From Selaginella tamariscina (lineage: Eukaryota; Streptophyta; Lycopodiopsida; Selaginellales; Selaginellaceae), in the NCBI GenBank assembly GCA_003024785.1, contig PUQB01000556.1:103795-167794 (forward strand): a stretch of 64,000 nt of DNA, given 5' to 3'. How positions within the stretch are numbered: the stretch's first letter is position 1; every line of letters starts with the position of its first letter. Position numbers and translations under genes: made by a program. Shown piece after piece: positions 21,430-31,982 of the stretch. The notes below the pieces were generated by a model. The model had not been told where the DNA came from and ran no database searches. It saw only the letters and a list, made by a program, of their open reading frames with translations.

Positions 21430-22010
21430 TGGGGCCAAGATTGTGACACATCACCCTATTCCAACTGGAGATGCTAGGCCAATCAAGGTAACTGTTCGGT
21501 GTCGGTCACCAAAGGAGCTCAAGATCTTACGAGCGAATGTCAAAGAGATGTTGGAGAAGGGTGTTATCCGGAAATCTCGAAGTCCTTGGGCGTGCGAACC
21601 TCACCTTGTGACGAAGCCTGATGGGAGCGTTCGATTCTACATTGACTATCGCCCATTAAATGAGGTAATCATTTCAAATGTGTACCCACTTCCTCATACT
21701 GCAGACCTTTTGGATCGACTGGGGCGGAGCCATTGGTTCACCAAGTTAAATCTCGCATTTGGGTATTGGCAAGTTCCGATGGCTGATATGGACATTCCCA
21801 AGATTACTTTTCGGACACCATTTGGCTTGTACGAGTTCTTGGTAATGCCTTTCGGTTTGAGCAATGCTCCAGCAACTTTCCAGCGTATGATGGACGAGGT
21901 TCTTTGCGACATGCCGGAGGTGACTGCCGATTTCATCGATGATGTTTTGATCCATTCTGATGGAACGTGGGAGGAGCATGTCAGTGATGTACGTAAGATT
22001 AACTTTAGTG
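21430..22010 (+). pseudogene. Reverse transcriptase of the small gypsy element, truncated before RNase H
   Basis: Conserved blocks run in order: GVIRKSRSPWACEPHLVTKP, FYIDYRPLNEVIISNVYPLP, FTKLNLAFGYWQVPMADMDI, TPFGLYEFLVMPFGLSNAPA and FIDDVLIHSDGTWEEHV (the YxDD box reads FIDD). Right after this the sequence jumps at about 21990 to the integrase end. Confidence 0.88.
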
Positions 22011-22570
22011 GAACGGCTTGTCAGAACCTTCAAGGGGATGATTGCGAAGTATGTGAACTTTCAAACATTCAGATTGGGATGGTTATCTGCCGTCTCTCCG
22101 ATATGCTTATGTCACTGGAGTTCAAAGTTCCATTGGTACTTCCCCATATAAGCTCTTGTATGGTCATGACCCGGTGTTGCCAACGGAGTTGGGTTTGCCT
22201 TCTCAGTTGCAGCGAGCTGCTGATGCTAGGTCGTGGGATTGGTATCTGACGAGCATTCTTCCATTGGTTCGTGCGGAGTCAGCAAAACACTTGGGCTGCG
22301 TACAAATAGGACAATAACAACGCTACAACTCGCATCATCGTCCTCCTACGGAGTACAAGGTTGATGAATTGGTGTTGGTTCGTTTTCCCAAGTTTACGAT
22401 ACGTGGTTTAGCTAAGAGTCTCCTTCCTCAGTGGAAAGGACCGTATTGAGTGCTACGGCAAGTAGGGCCACAGGTTTATGAGGTTCGGCACGACATTTAA
22501 CCCAATCCTCCAGAGATTGTACATGTGCAACGGTTGAAGCATTTTGTAAACGGGAACAAGTTGTGCCACC
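22000..22570 (+). pseudogene. Integrase C-terminal remnant of the small gypsy element
   Basis: Frame-broken remains of the integrase end: ERLVRTFKGM, SPYKLLYGHDPVLPTELGLP, VDELVLVRFPKFTIRGLAKS and LPQWKGPY, then IVHVQRLKHFV. The catalytic core is absent, showing an internal deletion of about 2 kb relative to complete gypsy elements. Confidence 0.75.
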
Positions 22571-22669
22571 TACAAATCCACCAATGCCTCCTCCTGATGT
22601 TCCTCCAGATCCGGGCCCGTCAACAAGAGAACCCTAACCAACTTACACCCTTCCGAGAGGAGGGGATGA

Positions 22670-22830
22670 TGTAAGATCCGTGTGTACGGCTGCATGTGCA
22701 CATACTATTATTAGCGTAGTGGATTTTGATAGCCGTAAGATTAGATTCAATCTGGACCACTCGCTCTTGTATATAAGTTAGGGTTTCTAAATTAATGGAT
22801 ATACACATTTCTATATTCCGAGCTCTCACA
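22670..22830 (+). repeat. 3' LTR of the small gypsy element
   Basis: 161 bp; same ends as the left LTR with an extra ~11 bp around ACTATTATTAGCG. Confidence 0.85.
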
Positions 22831-24000
22831 AAGATATATAAATAAAATATTTTAAATTTAAATTTTAAAACTTAAAATTTTAATAATATTTTCTATTTAT
22901 GCAACTCAATACTTAACTTTTCGGCCCTTGGGTTAATCTTAATTAAATTAATGAAATTCAACATTTTATTAATACAATCCACACATGTATGAAAAACGTG
23001 TAACTTAAAACTTAATAATACAATATCTTTTAATTTTCTTAATCATTCTCATAACAATAAAGTATATATAAAAATAATTTTTAATTTAATAGTTTAATTT
23101 AGAATAGGTTTTATTTTTTGTTATAATAAAACTTTTAAAATATTCTAATAATATTCAAAGATATATTCTAATTGGATTATCCCCGGTTGTAATTTAATTC
23201 AATCTAGAGTTTAGTTAGGAGTACTATTTCAATTTTAATTTATTTGAAAAAATATAATTATAGAAAATTATTAAGAATATTCTATATTTAAGGTATGATA
23301 AAACATATATGAAAAAGAATATATCTTAATAAATTAGTTATATTTATTTCCTCTTAAACTTTTTAAAAAAATTATAATTGTCAAAGTTGTCTAATCAATC
23401 TCAAATTTTTTAACAAGTTTAAATTAATAATGGTTAAAATAACACTTTAACAATTATCTTTAGTGTATTCGTCTTTATCTAGAAGTTATTGACAAGATCA
23501 ATGGTTTTATATTAATATTCACGTATGTATTTAAATCACGTCTGTATATATATGTGTGATGGTAAAAAGGCTTATAATAATATATATTATGGACCTTATT
23601 GAAAATCATATTTTACATTTTTGGACCTTATACTAAAATTAATTAATTAATTATTTATTTATTTGTCTTTTCTATACTCGAGACTGCCCTCTTTCTATAC
23701 TAAGGCACGCTACCGTATGTACACACCGTACGTGCCTATGTCTACATAGATAATGTTATAAACTACATTGCAATCCAGATAAAAATTCTATGATATCTAG
23801 TGTCAAAATAAGAAGTCAACTTACATACACTATATATGTTGTTCACTTGAACAACAATTCTTCCAGGAAACACGCGTGCACATCTACGTCATCCTCCACC
23901 ACCAATTACGTAACGATATACCCCACTGACCTATTGCTCCATTATACGCGTAGAAGAATAAATTTTTTCATTAATAAATATTTACAAAAAGAATGATCTC
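22831..24000. other. AT-rich spacer downstream of GH3, copy A
   Basis: No gene recognised. Collinear with 58790-59950 of copy B with several percent substitutions and small indels. Confidence 0.6.
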
Positions 24001-24010
24001 TGATAGCTAA

Positions 24011-25868
24011 TTAAGAGCTCTTCGATCGAACAGACATAACAACATTAGACTCGAAAATCCTCAAAATGGTAGGATTAGTCACCAACCTCGGCGTCTTGTA
24101 CTGTCCGATACTCCCTTGTCCACTAAATACCACGTGGTTAACTATCCTGTCAAAAGTTCCACTCTCTACTACCTTGATCTCTAAGGGTCCGATACTGCCT
24201 TCCCTCCGGTTCCGGTTGTACACCGTGGAGAGGAAGCTCTCCAATACGTTACTGCAGTACCGTACGTTCTCAGACTCTGCACCAATCCAGTTCGGCTCCA
24301 CCGGGTTCCCATCTGCAGTGGAGAGCTCCCAGTAGACAACATAGTGACCAGGTTGAGAACACAGATCAACCCTGCTGGTGTAATCCAACAGTCTGAACTT
24401 TGGCAGCACTGATGCTCCATTCGCAACTGCATTATGGAGCTCGAATTCGTCAGTCTTGTCAGTGTCCACGCTCAGTAGAACGCCCGCCCGTCTCATAAAC
24501 GCAAACTGCGGGGCACTGTTGTGGAAGCTTACGACCTTGAGCACGTCTCCGACACGGTATCGATACAGCCCGCCTTTGGTAGTCACCACCAGCTCGTACT
24601 CGTGGCCGAGCTTCACGTCCGCTAGCTCGACCAGAGTCCCGTCCGGCGCTAGAAACTCGTAGAAAGCGAAACAAGGGAAGACAGTGTAGAGAACCTGAGA
24701 GGGATCGCAGATGGGCGAGAGGTTGACTCCGAGCGTGCTGCATTCCGAAGAGGCGTACAGAGACGAAGCTATTGGTAATCCGTCAGTATAAAAGTCGATA
24801 ATAGGAACATACTGCTTCATGGAGCCTGTAACTATGGAATGTGCCAGGTTCACGTTCGGAAACAACCGCCGTATGATCCCCCGCCAAGACTGTTTTGAAC
24901 ACTCCCACCGGATGGCGTTAGCCAGCACCGGGTTTGGCCTCAGTATGTTGTTCACTGCATCCTTTACTGAGAGGTCCGAGACAATGTTGGTGTTCACTGA
25001 GCCCCTCTCTATATCGTCGGATATCTCCCTCCAGTACTTACGGAGCTCCTTCATGCTCCGGACAAACGTCGAGGCGAAGACTGCCCCGATAGACGACACC
25101 TCCTGGGACTGGGCGAGCCCACACAGGAGGTGACAGTAGCTTGTTTGTTGGTAATCCACACACACTATAACTTCATCTGGACTGGTGTATCCAGACTCCG
25201 GGTCTCTCTTCCGGTTCCGAAATGCAGGGCTGGTGAAGTACCCGCTCAGTCCGGAGCACGTTATGACTCCGCCGGACGTTATTCCCGGCTTCCTGACGTA
25301 TATGAATTGCAGGGTCTTGCCTTTGCTAGCGTATGGTGCTTGTCTGCGATGCCACAGTGAGTTTCAGTCAAAAGATGAACATTTATATATTCATTAAAAC
25401 TCACTGTTCAATGCAGCTTTAGCGACTCGGTTAAGCACGACGAACTCTGCATCATAGCCCTCGGCCTTGGGAAAGAGCTTCTGCTTCCCACCGGATGTAC
25501 CAGAACTGCAGTCAACGACAGCTAGTTAGCAAAGCCAGTCAACGAAAGTCGAGGGTCAAGATGAAATACCTGGTAAGCATCTCATGCACCCTGCTACCCA
25601 GTAGAGTGCCACTCTCGTCCCCATTGGCTATTCTTTGTACATATGGCTCTATATCGCTGTAGGAAGCGAGCGGTAGCTTCTTGAATTCTTCCTTGGACGG
25701 TATACCGTAGATACCATACTTTTCCAAGTAGTCTATACCACTATTTGCCTGCAGTATCCTTTGAAGAGCTTCGTTCTGTACAGTGGACACATCTTTGGTT
25801 ACTCTCTCTACAAACTCGAGTGCTGCCTCGTCAGATGCAATGTTTTCGAGAATCCCCTTGGCTTCCAT
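24011..25868 (-). CDS. GH3: GH3 family acyl-acid amido synthetase, copy A (one splice-site-proximal frameshift)
   Basis: GH3 enzymes adenylate auxin, jasmonate or related acids and couple them to amino acids; cytosolic. Three exons: 25868-25570 (MEAKGILENIASDEAALEF), 25505-25405 and 25343-24011. Signature motifs are SSGTSGGKQK (phosphate loop), YASSECSTLG and LYRYRVGDVLKV, plus QTSYCHLLCGLAQSQE. Total length about 585 residues, normal for GH3, ending VVMSVRSKSS. Substrate cannot be told from sequence alone. Exon 2 ends AACA|GTGAGT here but AACAA|GTGAGT in copy B; the missing A puts exon 3 out of frame, whereas exon 3 itself is fully open. So copy A has one break and copy B a different one. 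A TATA-like box lies upstream at 26031-26038. Confidence 0.88.
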
Positions 25869-26030
25869 ACCAATAGCAAACTTCTTATGTCACACTGGAA
25901 CTGAACAAGCCTTGTATGTAACAGTTGCGAATGTAACCCCAGAGATGAACTAATTCCTTAGAACGATTTTCTCTCTCTCTCTTTTTTTGGTGTTGTGTTT
26001 GACAGTGTGTTGGGGATGGCTCATGTGTGT

Positions 26031-26038
26031 TATATAGT
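26031..26038 (-). promoter_or_regulatory. TATA-like box of GH3 copy A
   Basis: ACTATATA on the minus strand, about 165 bp upstream of the GH3 start codon; conserved in copy B at 61983-61990. Confidence 0.4.
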
Positions 26039-26209
26039 AAAACTTTCATGACTTGACCGAGCCAATGGAGCTTCCAGGAAGACCTAGCTCCTTCCGTTGT
26101 TGACAAATTAAGGTTTAATTTGCGCTTCCAGAGTTTCATCGCTAGTATTCTACATAGGAGGCTGCGAGGCATAGCTATGATGATCACTAAAGGATTAAAC
26201 AAGATTAAA

Positions 26210-26629
26210 TTACCGGAAGATTCAATGTTTGAATAGGGTTGTCGTATCTAAGTTTTTGGCTACTAGCAGATGTCACATGGCAGGTTCTTGTTCAGTTTCT
26301 TGGGTAATACTAAACCTAACTAACAGAACCAATCTTTAGAATACTTGTAACAAAATCAAATTTTAAAGAGTTTAGGGTTTTACTGTTTAACGTGAAAATC
26401 ATGTGCAAACTCAGCTTCCCTTCTACAGTCGAACGTTCTAATTTTAGTTGTCATTCGTAACTTTTTAACATTAATTGAAAAAGTTTACTCACCGGGGTTC
26501 GATCCCTGGTCCCTCCACTTTTATTTTCTTTTATAGTAAAATTATGAAATTAAAGTTAACTGAAGTTACCTTCCGAAGAACCCTAATATGGTGTTCGGCG
26601 GGATTCGATTTCTTTTCTCCGATATTGCA
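26210..26629. other. Spacer between GH3 and the small-exon gene, copy A
   Basis: No gene recognised. Contains a TTAGGGTTTTA segment near 26370 and the sequence GGGGTTCGATCCCTGG at 26494-26509, which looks like a tRNA T-arm followed by TCCCTCCA and T-rich DNA, without a visible tRNA 5' half. Confidence 0.4.
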
Positions 26630-28374
26630 ATGGAGCATAGATTGCAGAATTTATCAAAGAGAATTCAATCAGTAAAGGTACATAGTATACCTGTCTGCGT
26701 GTGTGGACACACATCGTAGACATAAACTGCGTATGTCCCTGTGTGCTGAAACATGGAAAATACATCAGACGAAAGTGCAGGAGAAGACTAAGCAATTCAA
26801 TTTATGTGTGTGTGGCGTGTGCGTGTGTGATATAGAACGAAAAGTATAACAACTTTGTGTATACGGCTATATGCTCAAGTCATGTATTATATATATATTA
26901 TACATTCATAATATTTCCAATGGTATATAACATTGGAAATACATCAGGCCAAAGTGGATGCAATATCAGGAACGAAGCAGTCTTCTCAACAACGAAATAA
27001 CCCCCATCCCAAGTGTCGGGTTTTACTCCTCTACCAGTTATCAACGTAGAGCTGGATGCTGGAAATTGGCAGGTATGCGTGTGGGACATAGTTGTATGGA
27101 TGAAAGAACTCAGTGGAGTTCAGCATTTTCCTTCGTGTTGATGCTGTTATCTGGGTGTGTGTTTGTGATGTATATATGTATGTGTGTTGTACTACGTGAC
27201 TTACAAAAGCTAAAGGAGGATGAAAACGAAGGCACATTTCTTTCTGGAGACTAACCACGAACGGTTGAATGTTTTATCAAGGAATAAGGTAATTATAATA
27301 TATTATATATAAGGTAATTGAAACTATTTCAGTAAATTAGAAGGCTAATATAGTTTCACTTTCTTGGTTCATTGCCGCCGGATGTCACTTCTGTAGAGGA
27401 CAATCAACGAGTGAGTTAGAGATCTACATATGAAATAAACATTTTAATATTTTTATATAAGAATATTCTCTCTTTCAAATGTGGCTGAACAGGAAACCCT
27501 TCACGCCACCTCCTCCACCTCAAACCTTAACACGAAGTACTAGCCTGGTGAGTTAATATAACCATAACTATTTACTGTATATCATTACACGTTCATACGA
27601 TGATATCATAATTAAATTTCATTAACAACTATAGAGTGTGCCTGGACTAGAGGAGTATGGGTTCAAACCCGGTTTCTTTATTTGCCTTGCCTTCAAAGCT
27701 TCCAGATCTTCCAGCATACATAAGCTGGACAGGTACACACACCTATACACACAATCTGTACGTTACTTAATAGATGTACACTCATACATAGATACATCCA
27801 TGTGTACACTCTTTAAATTCAATTATAGGATCAATGCACGAGATATCATCCATAGCAAATACAGGTTTTGAAAGGACTGAAAAAGTAAGAAATAAGTTAA
27901 TTGTTATTTTATTTTTGATTTTTTAAACTTGTTTTGAAGAAATTACACCGTCTAGTGTAACTCCAGCACCGTCCAGAATGATAACAAGGGTAATTAATAT
28001 ATATGATATTCATTTTCTATCCCGGTGGCTAAAAATGTACATGTAAATACTACTTCACGTAAATACTGTTTTATATGTATGTATTCATTTGCATATACTT
28101 CGAACGCATGTTCTTTACACACAATTTTATATAAAGAGAACAATAAATTAAATACACATACCGTCCTACATATATGTATAGGTAAAGAAAAATCTGAATC
28201 GACACCTATGAACGTTGAAGATAGCAAAGGTCTCTCTCTCTCTCACACACGCAGCACGCACGCACGCACACACTCGGAGCTCGTATTGTATTTTTAGGAA
28301 AACAGAAGAGTCCACACCGCCACCGCCATTACCACCTTCTTCTTCACCACTGTTTAATACAAGCAATACTTAAG
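26630..28374 (+). CDS. Small-exon Pro/Ser-rich gene of unknown function, copy A
   Basis: A chain of short exon-like segments with GT-AG boundaries. It begins MEHRLQNLSKRIQSVK at 26630, then about 26933-27073 (ending ELDAGNWQ), NHERLNVLSRNK, KPFTPPPPPQTLTRSTSL near 27495, VPGLEEYGFKPGF near 27636, ARDIIHSKYR near 27837, ITPSSVTPAPSRMITR near 27943, KEKSESTPMNVEDSK near 28185 and ESTPPPPLPPSSSPLFNTS near 28305. The N-terminal segment is amphipathic and may be coiled coil; the rest is low-complexity. Same exon series in copy B (62599-64000), sometimes with frameshifts. I do not recognise the family, and the exact exon set is provisional. Confidence 0.4.
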
Positions 28375-28649
28375 TTATTAGAAGATGAGCCTTCCTCGTC
28401 TGCACCTTCACAAGCATCTCTACCTCATATTGGTAAGCTTGTGTGTGTGTGTTGGTGGGGGTGCGTGTGTGCAAGTGTTACACACGTAGAGTCTAATTTT
28501 AACAATGTTACACACGTAGAGTCTAATTTTAACAATGTAGGCGCAGCACAGGCATCAAATTAAGAAAGGTTTGGCTTGTTAATGGTTTTTTAATTCAACA
28601 TTTATTTTGCGGTTTATCATATTTAAATATATATGAGGCCAGCCATGTG

Positions 28650-29080
28650 CAATGAGTGGATTGAAGGGACCAGCAACTATGAACTAACAACTGAATCTAA
28701 TATTAACCACCTTTTTTAAAGTTTAATATTGCTCTCCACATGGTTGCACTGTTGGTTTAATCATTTTATAGAACTAAAGCAAAGCATAAATTGAAGGCAC
28801 ATTCCCTCATCAGTCTTATACACATTTGGAATGGCAATGCAAACATTTGCCTGATTATGTTCGCTCAAATAAGAGCAGATGGTGGATGGATTGGAGTGCA
28901 TGCAACTTACTATGGAAGGAGTGATGCCTCAGGAACCAACAGTAAGTATAAGCTCCAAGAGGTCTTGTAAGTATAAAAATAAAACTTTATATATGTGCGT
29001 GTGCAAATCTTTAACTCAAGAAATGGATCAGAAATGGCTTTCAACTGGGGGACCAGTGATAACTCCTTGAGATAGCAAAA
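28650..29080 (+). pseudogene. Expansin relic
   Basis: At 28877-28950 the frame reads GWIGVHATYYGRSDASGTN, matching the N-terminal ATFYGGSDASGT motif of plant expansins (cell-wall loosening). Near 29025-29060 a second frame reads MAFNWGTSDNSL, which may come from the C-terminal half. The central cysteine-rich part and the HFD motif are missing, so this is a fragment. Confidence 0.45.
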
Positions 29081-29159
29081 TCACTAGCTGCTTTAATATC
29101 ATTCTCTATATTTAAATAATAATCATATACATATAGATACTTAGATGCACGAGCATGCA

Positions 29160-29330
29160 CCCTAGCTTTCTTCATGCAAAGACAGTATTTTGTGAATGAT
29201 CCCCCCCACATCTTTCATAGTCGGCCTCCTCGATGGAGACGTGTCTGTGCAAATGATGCCCAGCTTCAACATTGCGGCCATTTCGTCCATAAACAGGTTG
29301 GTTTCCACTGCGGATAATGTACCCATGCCC
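29160..29330 (-). pseudogene. Receptor-like kinase C-terminal fragment
   Basis: Minus-strand frame reads MDEMAAMLKLGIICTDTSPS then RRPTMKDVGGIIHKILSLHE and a stop: the end of subdomain XI of plant LRR-type kinases (CTxxSPxxRPTM). It begins directly at a copia LTR end (29331). With the LRR ectodomain at 48.9-50.4 kb it may derive from a single gene split by the copia insertion and a later inversion. The transmembrane segment and most of the kinase are not found. Confidence 0.65.
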
Positions 29331-29391
29331 TGTTGAGATATCCAGCGTGGAGTCCAAGCTGGAAGAACAGTTATATATGGTTTAGGCCATA
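29331..29391. mobile_element. Orphan 61-bp fragment of the copia LTR
   Basis: TGTTGAGATATCCAGCGTGG and the following bases are the exact reverse complement of the last ~61 bp of the LTR at 50392-50591. It stops inside the LTR and joins an inverted copy of ARM exon-1 DNA. The missing remainder of an LTR is found at 54732-54850. Confidence 0.9.
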
Positions 29392-29560
29392 TATTCGCAC
29401 ACACACCTACGAGAATATGCATACCTGTGCTTCTCGACTGCAAATTATCCTCTGCAAAGATGAGCCGATTCAACATTCCAAGCGACAGAAGCTGCATGTC
29501 CGGCTTCTCTGAAAACCCAACTGATTCATCCATAGAAAAATCCACAAGTTGCTAAACCCT
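29392..29560 (-). pseudogene. Copy of ARM-gene first exon (minus strand)
   Basis: Start codon at 29533; reads MDESVGFSEKPDMQLLSLGM then LNRLIFAEDNLQSRST with a GT donor at 29424. Closest to the copy at 15590-15711 but retaining the start region. No downstream ARM exons follow; the sequence ends at the LTR fragment. Confidence 0.8.
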
Positions 29561-29621
29561 AAGCCCTAAAACAGAGCATATAAAATATTCTTGACCACCT
29601 TATTTTCCAGGCAAGACAGAG

Positions 29622-30378
29622 ATGGGCGAGGCGGCGGACACCCACGCTCATGAAGTACCAGCAGCACCAGCCGGCAGCAGCTTCTCAAGGGTGCTGCTTG
29701 TCAATCCTGATTGGGGCGATGCAGAGGCATTCCAAGGAGTGGGTATGTCCTTGTACCTTCTTCTGCGTCGTTTTCTGATTAGAATGTATCAGGTGATAAC
29801 TTGGGAATGCGTTAGGCGGAGCCGCGCAAGTGCCGCTATCTGCTTGTTGGCTCTACTGAAACACACACCAATGGATGCTTCCTGCCCTGGACGTCGTTGT
29901 TGCAACTCCGGAGCAAGCAAACTACGCTTGCTCTTTTATCTTGCAGTGCTCGCATGTCCCTGCCTTTCTTCTGGCCTCTGCGGGAAGGTGTCTCCGCGAT
30001 CAGGTGGGCTTTGAATTTCTTGTTCTCACGTCAACCTTGTCTTAACTTTCCTCAGGCGGACAAACTCTTGGACAGAACCTTCAATTTGAAGAGCCCTGTA
30101 CGATTTCCCAGAAACTGCCCACCGCAGGTCTGGCCACCTCCTGCTGGCTGTGGGGTTTCTCCAGGTTCGCCCTCTTAGCCGTTCCTCTCTTCAGTTTTTG
30201 ACACAGAAGTTTTCCTGCAGGCACCAGTTTCGGGGACGAATGCTTCAAGACAATGCTGGACTGGTTTGGTCAAGGCAACAACCTTGTCCACCAAGATGAG
30301 TCAGGGATTTTTTTTCATGCTCGGACTACGGCTGCTGCCGGATGTTGGTCACATGTGTCCCTACTTCTGGTGCCCGAG
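29622..30378 (+). pseudogene. Partial copy of the divergent DEAD-box-like gene
   Basis: Starts MGEAADTHAHEVPAAPAGSS and repeats the first exons and introns of the gene at 13769-15491 in opposite orientation. Similarity ends near 30378 (TCTGGTGCCC), corresponding to about 14660 of the other copy. Domain 2 is absent and there are frameshifts (e.g. within the alanine-rich part near 29840, where several codons are missing). Confidence 0.8.
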
Positions 30379-31560
30379 ACTTTAAACTATTTGTTTTAGA
30401 GTTTAAGCATTGCTTTAGAGACATTAATAGTGTATGAATGGTAATTAATAAGATTCATCCACTTTAACATGGTAATCATCCAATTTATATCATCAGAATT
30501 CTCAATGTATCATGGAATGAGGAAGCTCTAATTAACAGTTTTACCAAGGGCTTCATAATGATGTCAAAGACCTCTTCTTAACATTCCATAAGGGCCCAAT
30601 ATGTCTCTTCAAGGCTATTAATCATGTTGTACGATGCAACAATTAGTTAATTAAATGTCATTCAAAACTTTTTCAGCAATCACGTTCGGGGAATACACTT
30701 AGCTTCACACATAGTAGCACCAATGATAAACCATGGCCATCCTTTAGCCTCAACTCAAGAACCAAATTCCCATAGAGTGTGAGATCACCCAAGCTTGGTG
30801 TTGAGGTCCTCTAACCTGAGCTGAGAAGTCAACGATTTGTGTCTTTATTGAATCAACTGCCCAAACAGCTGAGGCACATGGTCAATCATGTTTGCCCCAT
30901 GAGTCCTCAGCCTATCATGGTCAACTACATTCGCCCTGAGAGTCCCAAGTTGGATAAGGAGTTAAACAAGTAAGTCCAACCAAAGTAGGAGCCGTTTGGT
31001 TGGACAATCCTAAGCATAAAGATCCCTGGCTTCATTTTATTGTCTTAAGTTGGTAAGTCCTTTACACACAAGCTAAACTTTATGTGGCAATGGGTTGCAA
31101 GGTCGTAGCATTGACTATGTTGAACTCTAGAACCAACACTTATTTTATGGATTGCACCTTTGCATGTTGACACTTCATTTCCCTAAAGAAACTCATGTAC
31201 CAAATTCATGTTTCTGTCGTGCTTTCCCGATATGTGACATCATGTGCTTTTGTTGAGGAGTTTGAGCCAGAGACTTCCTGCAAAATCTCCTTTGGTTTGA
31301 GATCCATAATTTGACAATTGATTAGTGCAAGTGGTATTTCAATTTGCCGAGGGAGGTCAAGGCTTCCAACTCTCCATACCCAACTTTGAAGTCTTTGTGA
31401 ATTTGTATGATCTTGTTGGACAAATTCGTTCAAGAGGGTAAATGGAATCTTTCATCCACCCAAGCACTTGAGTCCAACTCAAGTAAGTTTCTAAGCCAAT
31501 TACAACTAAGTACAATGAGTTTATTGATGATTTCAACAAGGTCAATGTTAATAAACTCCT
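30379..31560. other. Probable 5' part of an old gypsy element, degraded
   Basis: No intact ORF. Lies directly upstream of recognisable gypsy RT in the same orientation, so gag/protease remnants are expected, but I cannot confirm motifs. Confidence 0.3.
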
Positions 31561-31569
31561 GAAACATCA

Positions 31570-31982
31570 GTCATATCATTGTCCCATTGACTTAGTGGAA
31601 GGTGCTCAACCCCCTTGGGGACCGATTTACGGACTTTCCCCAACAAAGCTTGAGTTTTGTGGACATATATTCAGAATAATCTTTTCAATGGATTCATTCA
31701 ATACTCAAAACACCAGCTAGTGCACCTATCTTTTTTGTCAAAAAAAAAGAATGATTCATTGCGTTTGGTGATGGATTATCGTAGACTCAACAAAATAATG
31801 GTACAAAATTGGTATCCCTACCACTGATATTGAGTCTATTGGAGCATCTTGTTGGGCAAGTACTTCACTAAGATTGAACTTTATGGTATGTATAACTTAG
31901 TTAGGATTTGCCTAATGAACAAGTGGAAGATTGCATTCCACACACAATATAGACAATTTCAGTACATGGTGATGTCATTTGG
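31570..31982 (+). pseudogene. Old gypsy reverse transcriptase, N-terminal half
   Basis: Degenerate frames read PWGPIYGLSPTKLE, NDSLRLVMDYRRLNKI, NWYPYH, KYFTKIELYG and FQYMVMSFG, the standard order of a gypsy RT. It breaks off at 31982 and resumes at 44356 (GLTNALAIF, FDDILIYS), with a 12.4-kb insertion between. Confidence 0.85.

Larger units (their letters stand above)
19508..22830 (+). mobile_element. Small Ty3/gypsy LTR retrotransposon with internal deletion (copy A only)
   Basis: Bounded by short direct LTRs, 19508-19657 and 22670-22830, both starting TGTAAGATCC and ending GAGCTCTCACA. A purine-rich tract (GAGAGGAGGGGATGA) precedes the right LTR. Coding order on the plus strand: gag (ATG at 19793), aspartic protease, reverse transcriptase, then the C-terminal end of integrase. 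RNase H and most of integrase are missing, so the element is non-autonomous. The flanks share AAGA, and copy B of the duplication has a single unbroken site near 58780, confirming insertion. The LTRs differ at roughly a dozen positions plus an 11-bp indel, so it is not recent. Confidence 0.9.
15733..28374 (+). repeat. Segmental duplication, copy A
   Basis: This interval is matched in the same order and orientation by 54851-64000. Shared content: ARM exon relics, a conserved AT-rich segment with ATACGCCTTGTAGTTAG, a scrambled GH3 relic, a 31-codon ORF, AT-rich spacer, the GH3 gene, its upstream region and a small-exon gene. Noncoding parts differ by several percent plus indels. The gypsy element 19508-22830 is present only here. 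The duplication probably began further left (14.66 kb), with the corresponding piece of copy B displaced to 29.4-30.4 kb. Confidence 0.88.

Noticed and set aside
26494..26516. tRNA gene
   Set aside because: Only a T-arm-like 3' part; no acceptor 5' strand, D arm or anticodon stem found upstream.
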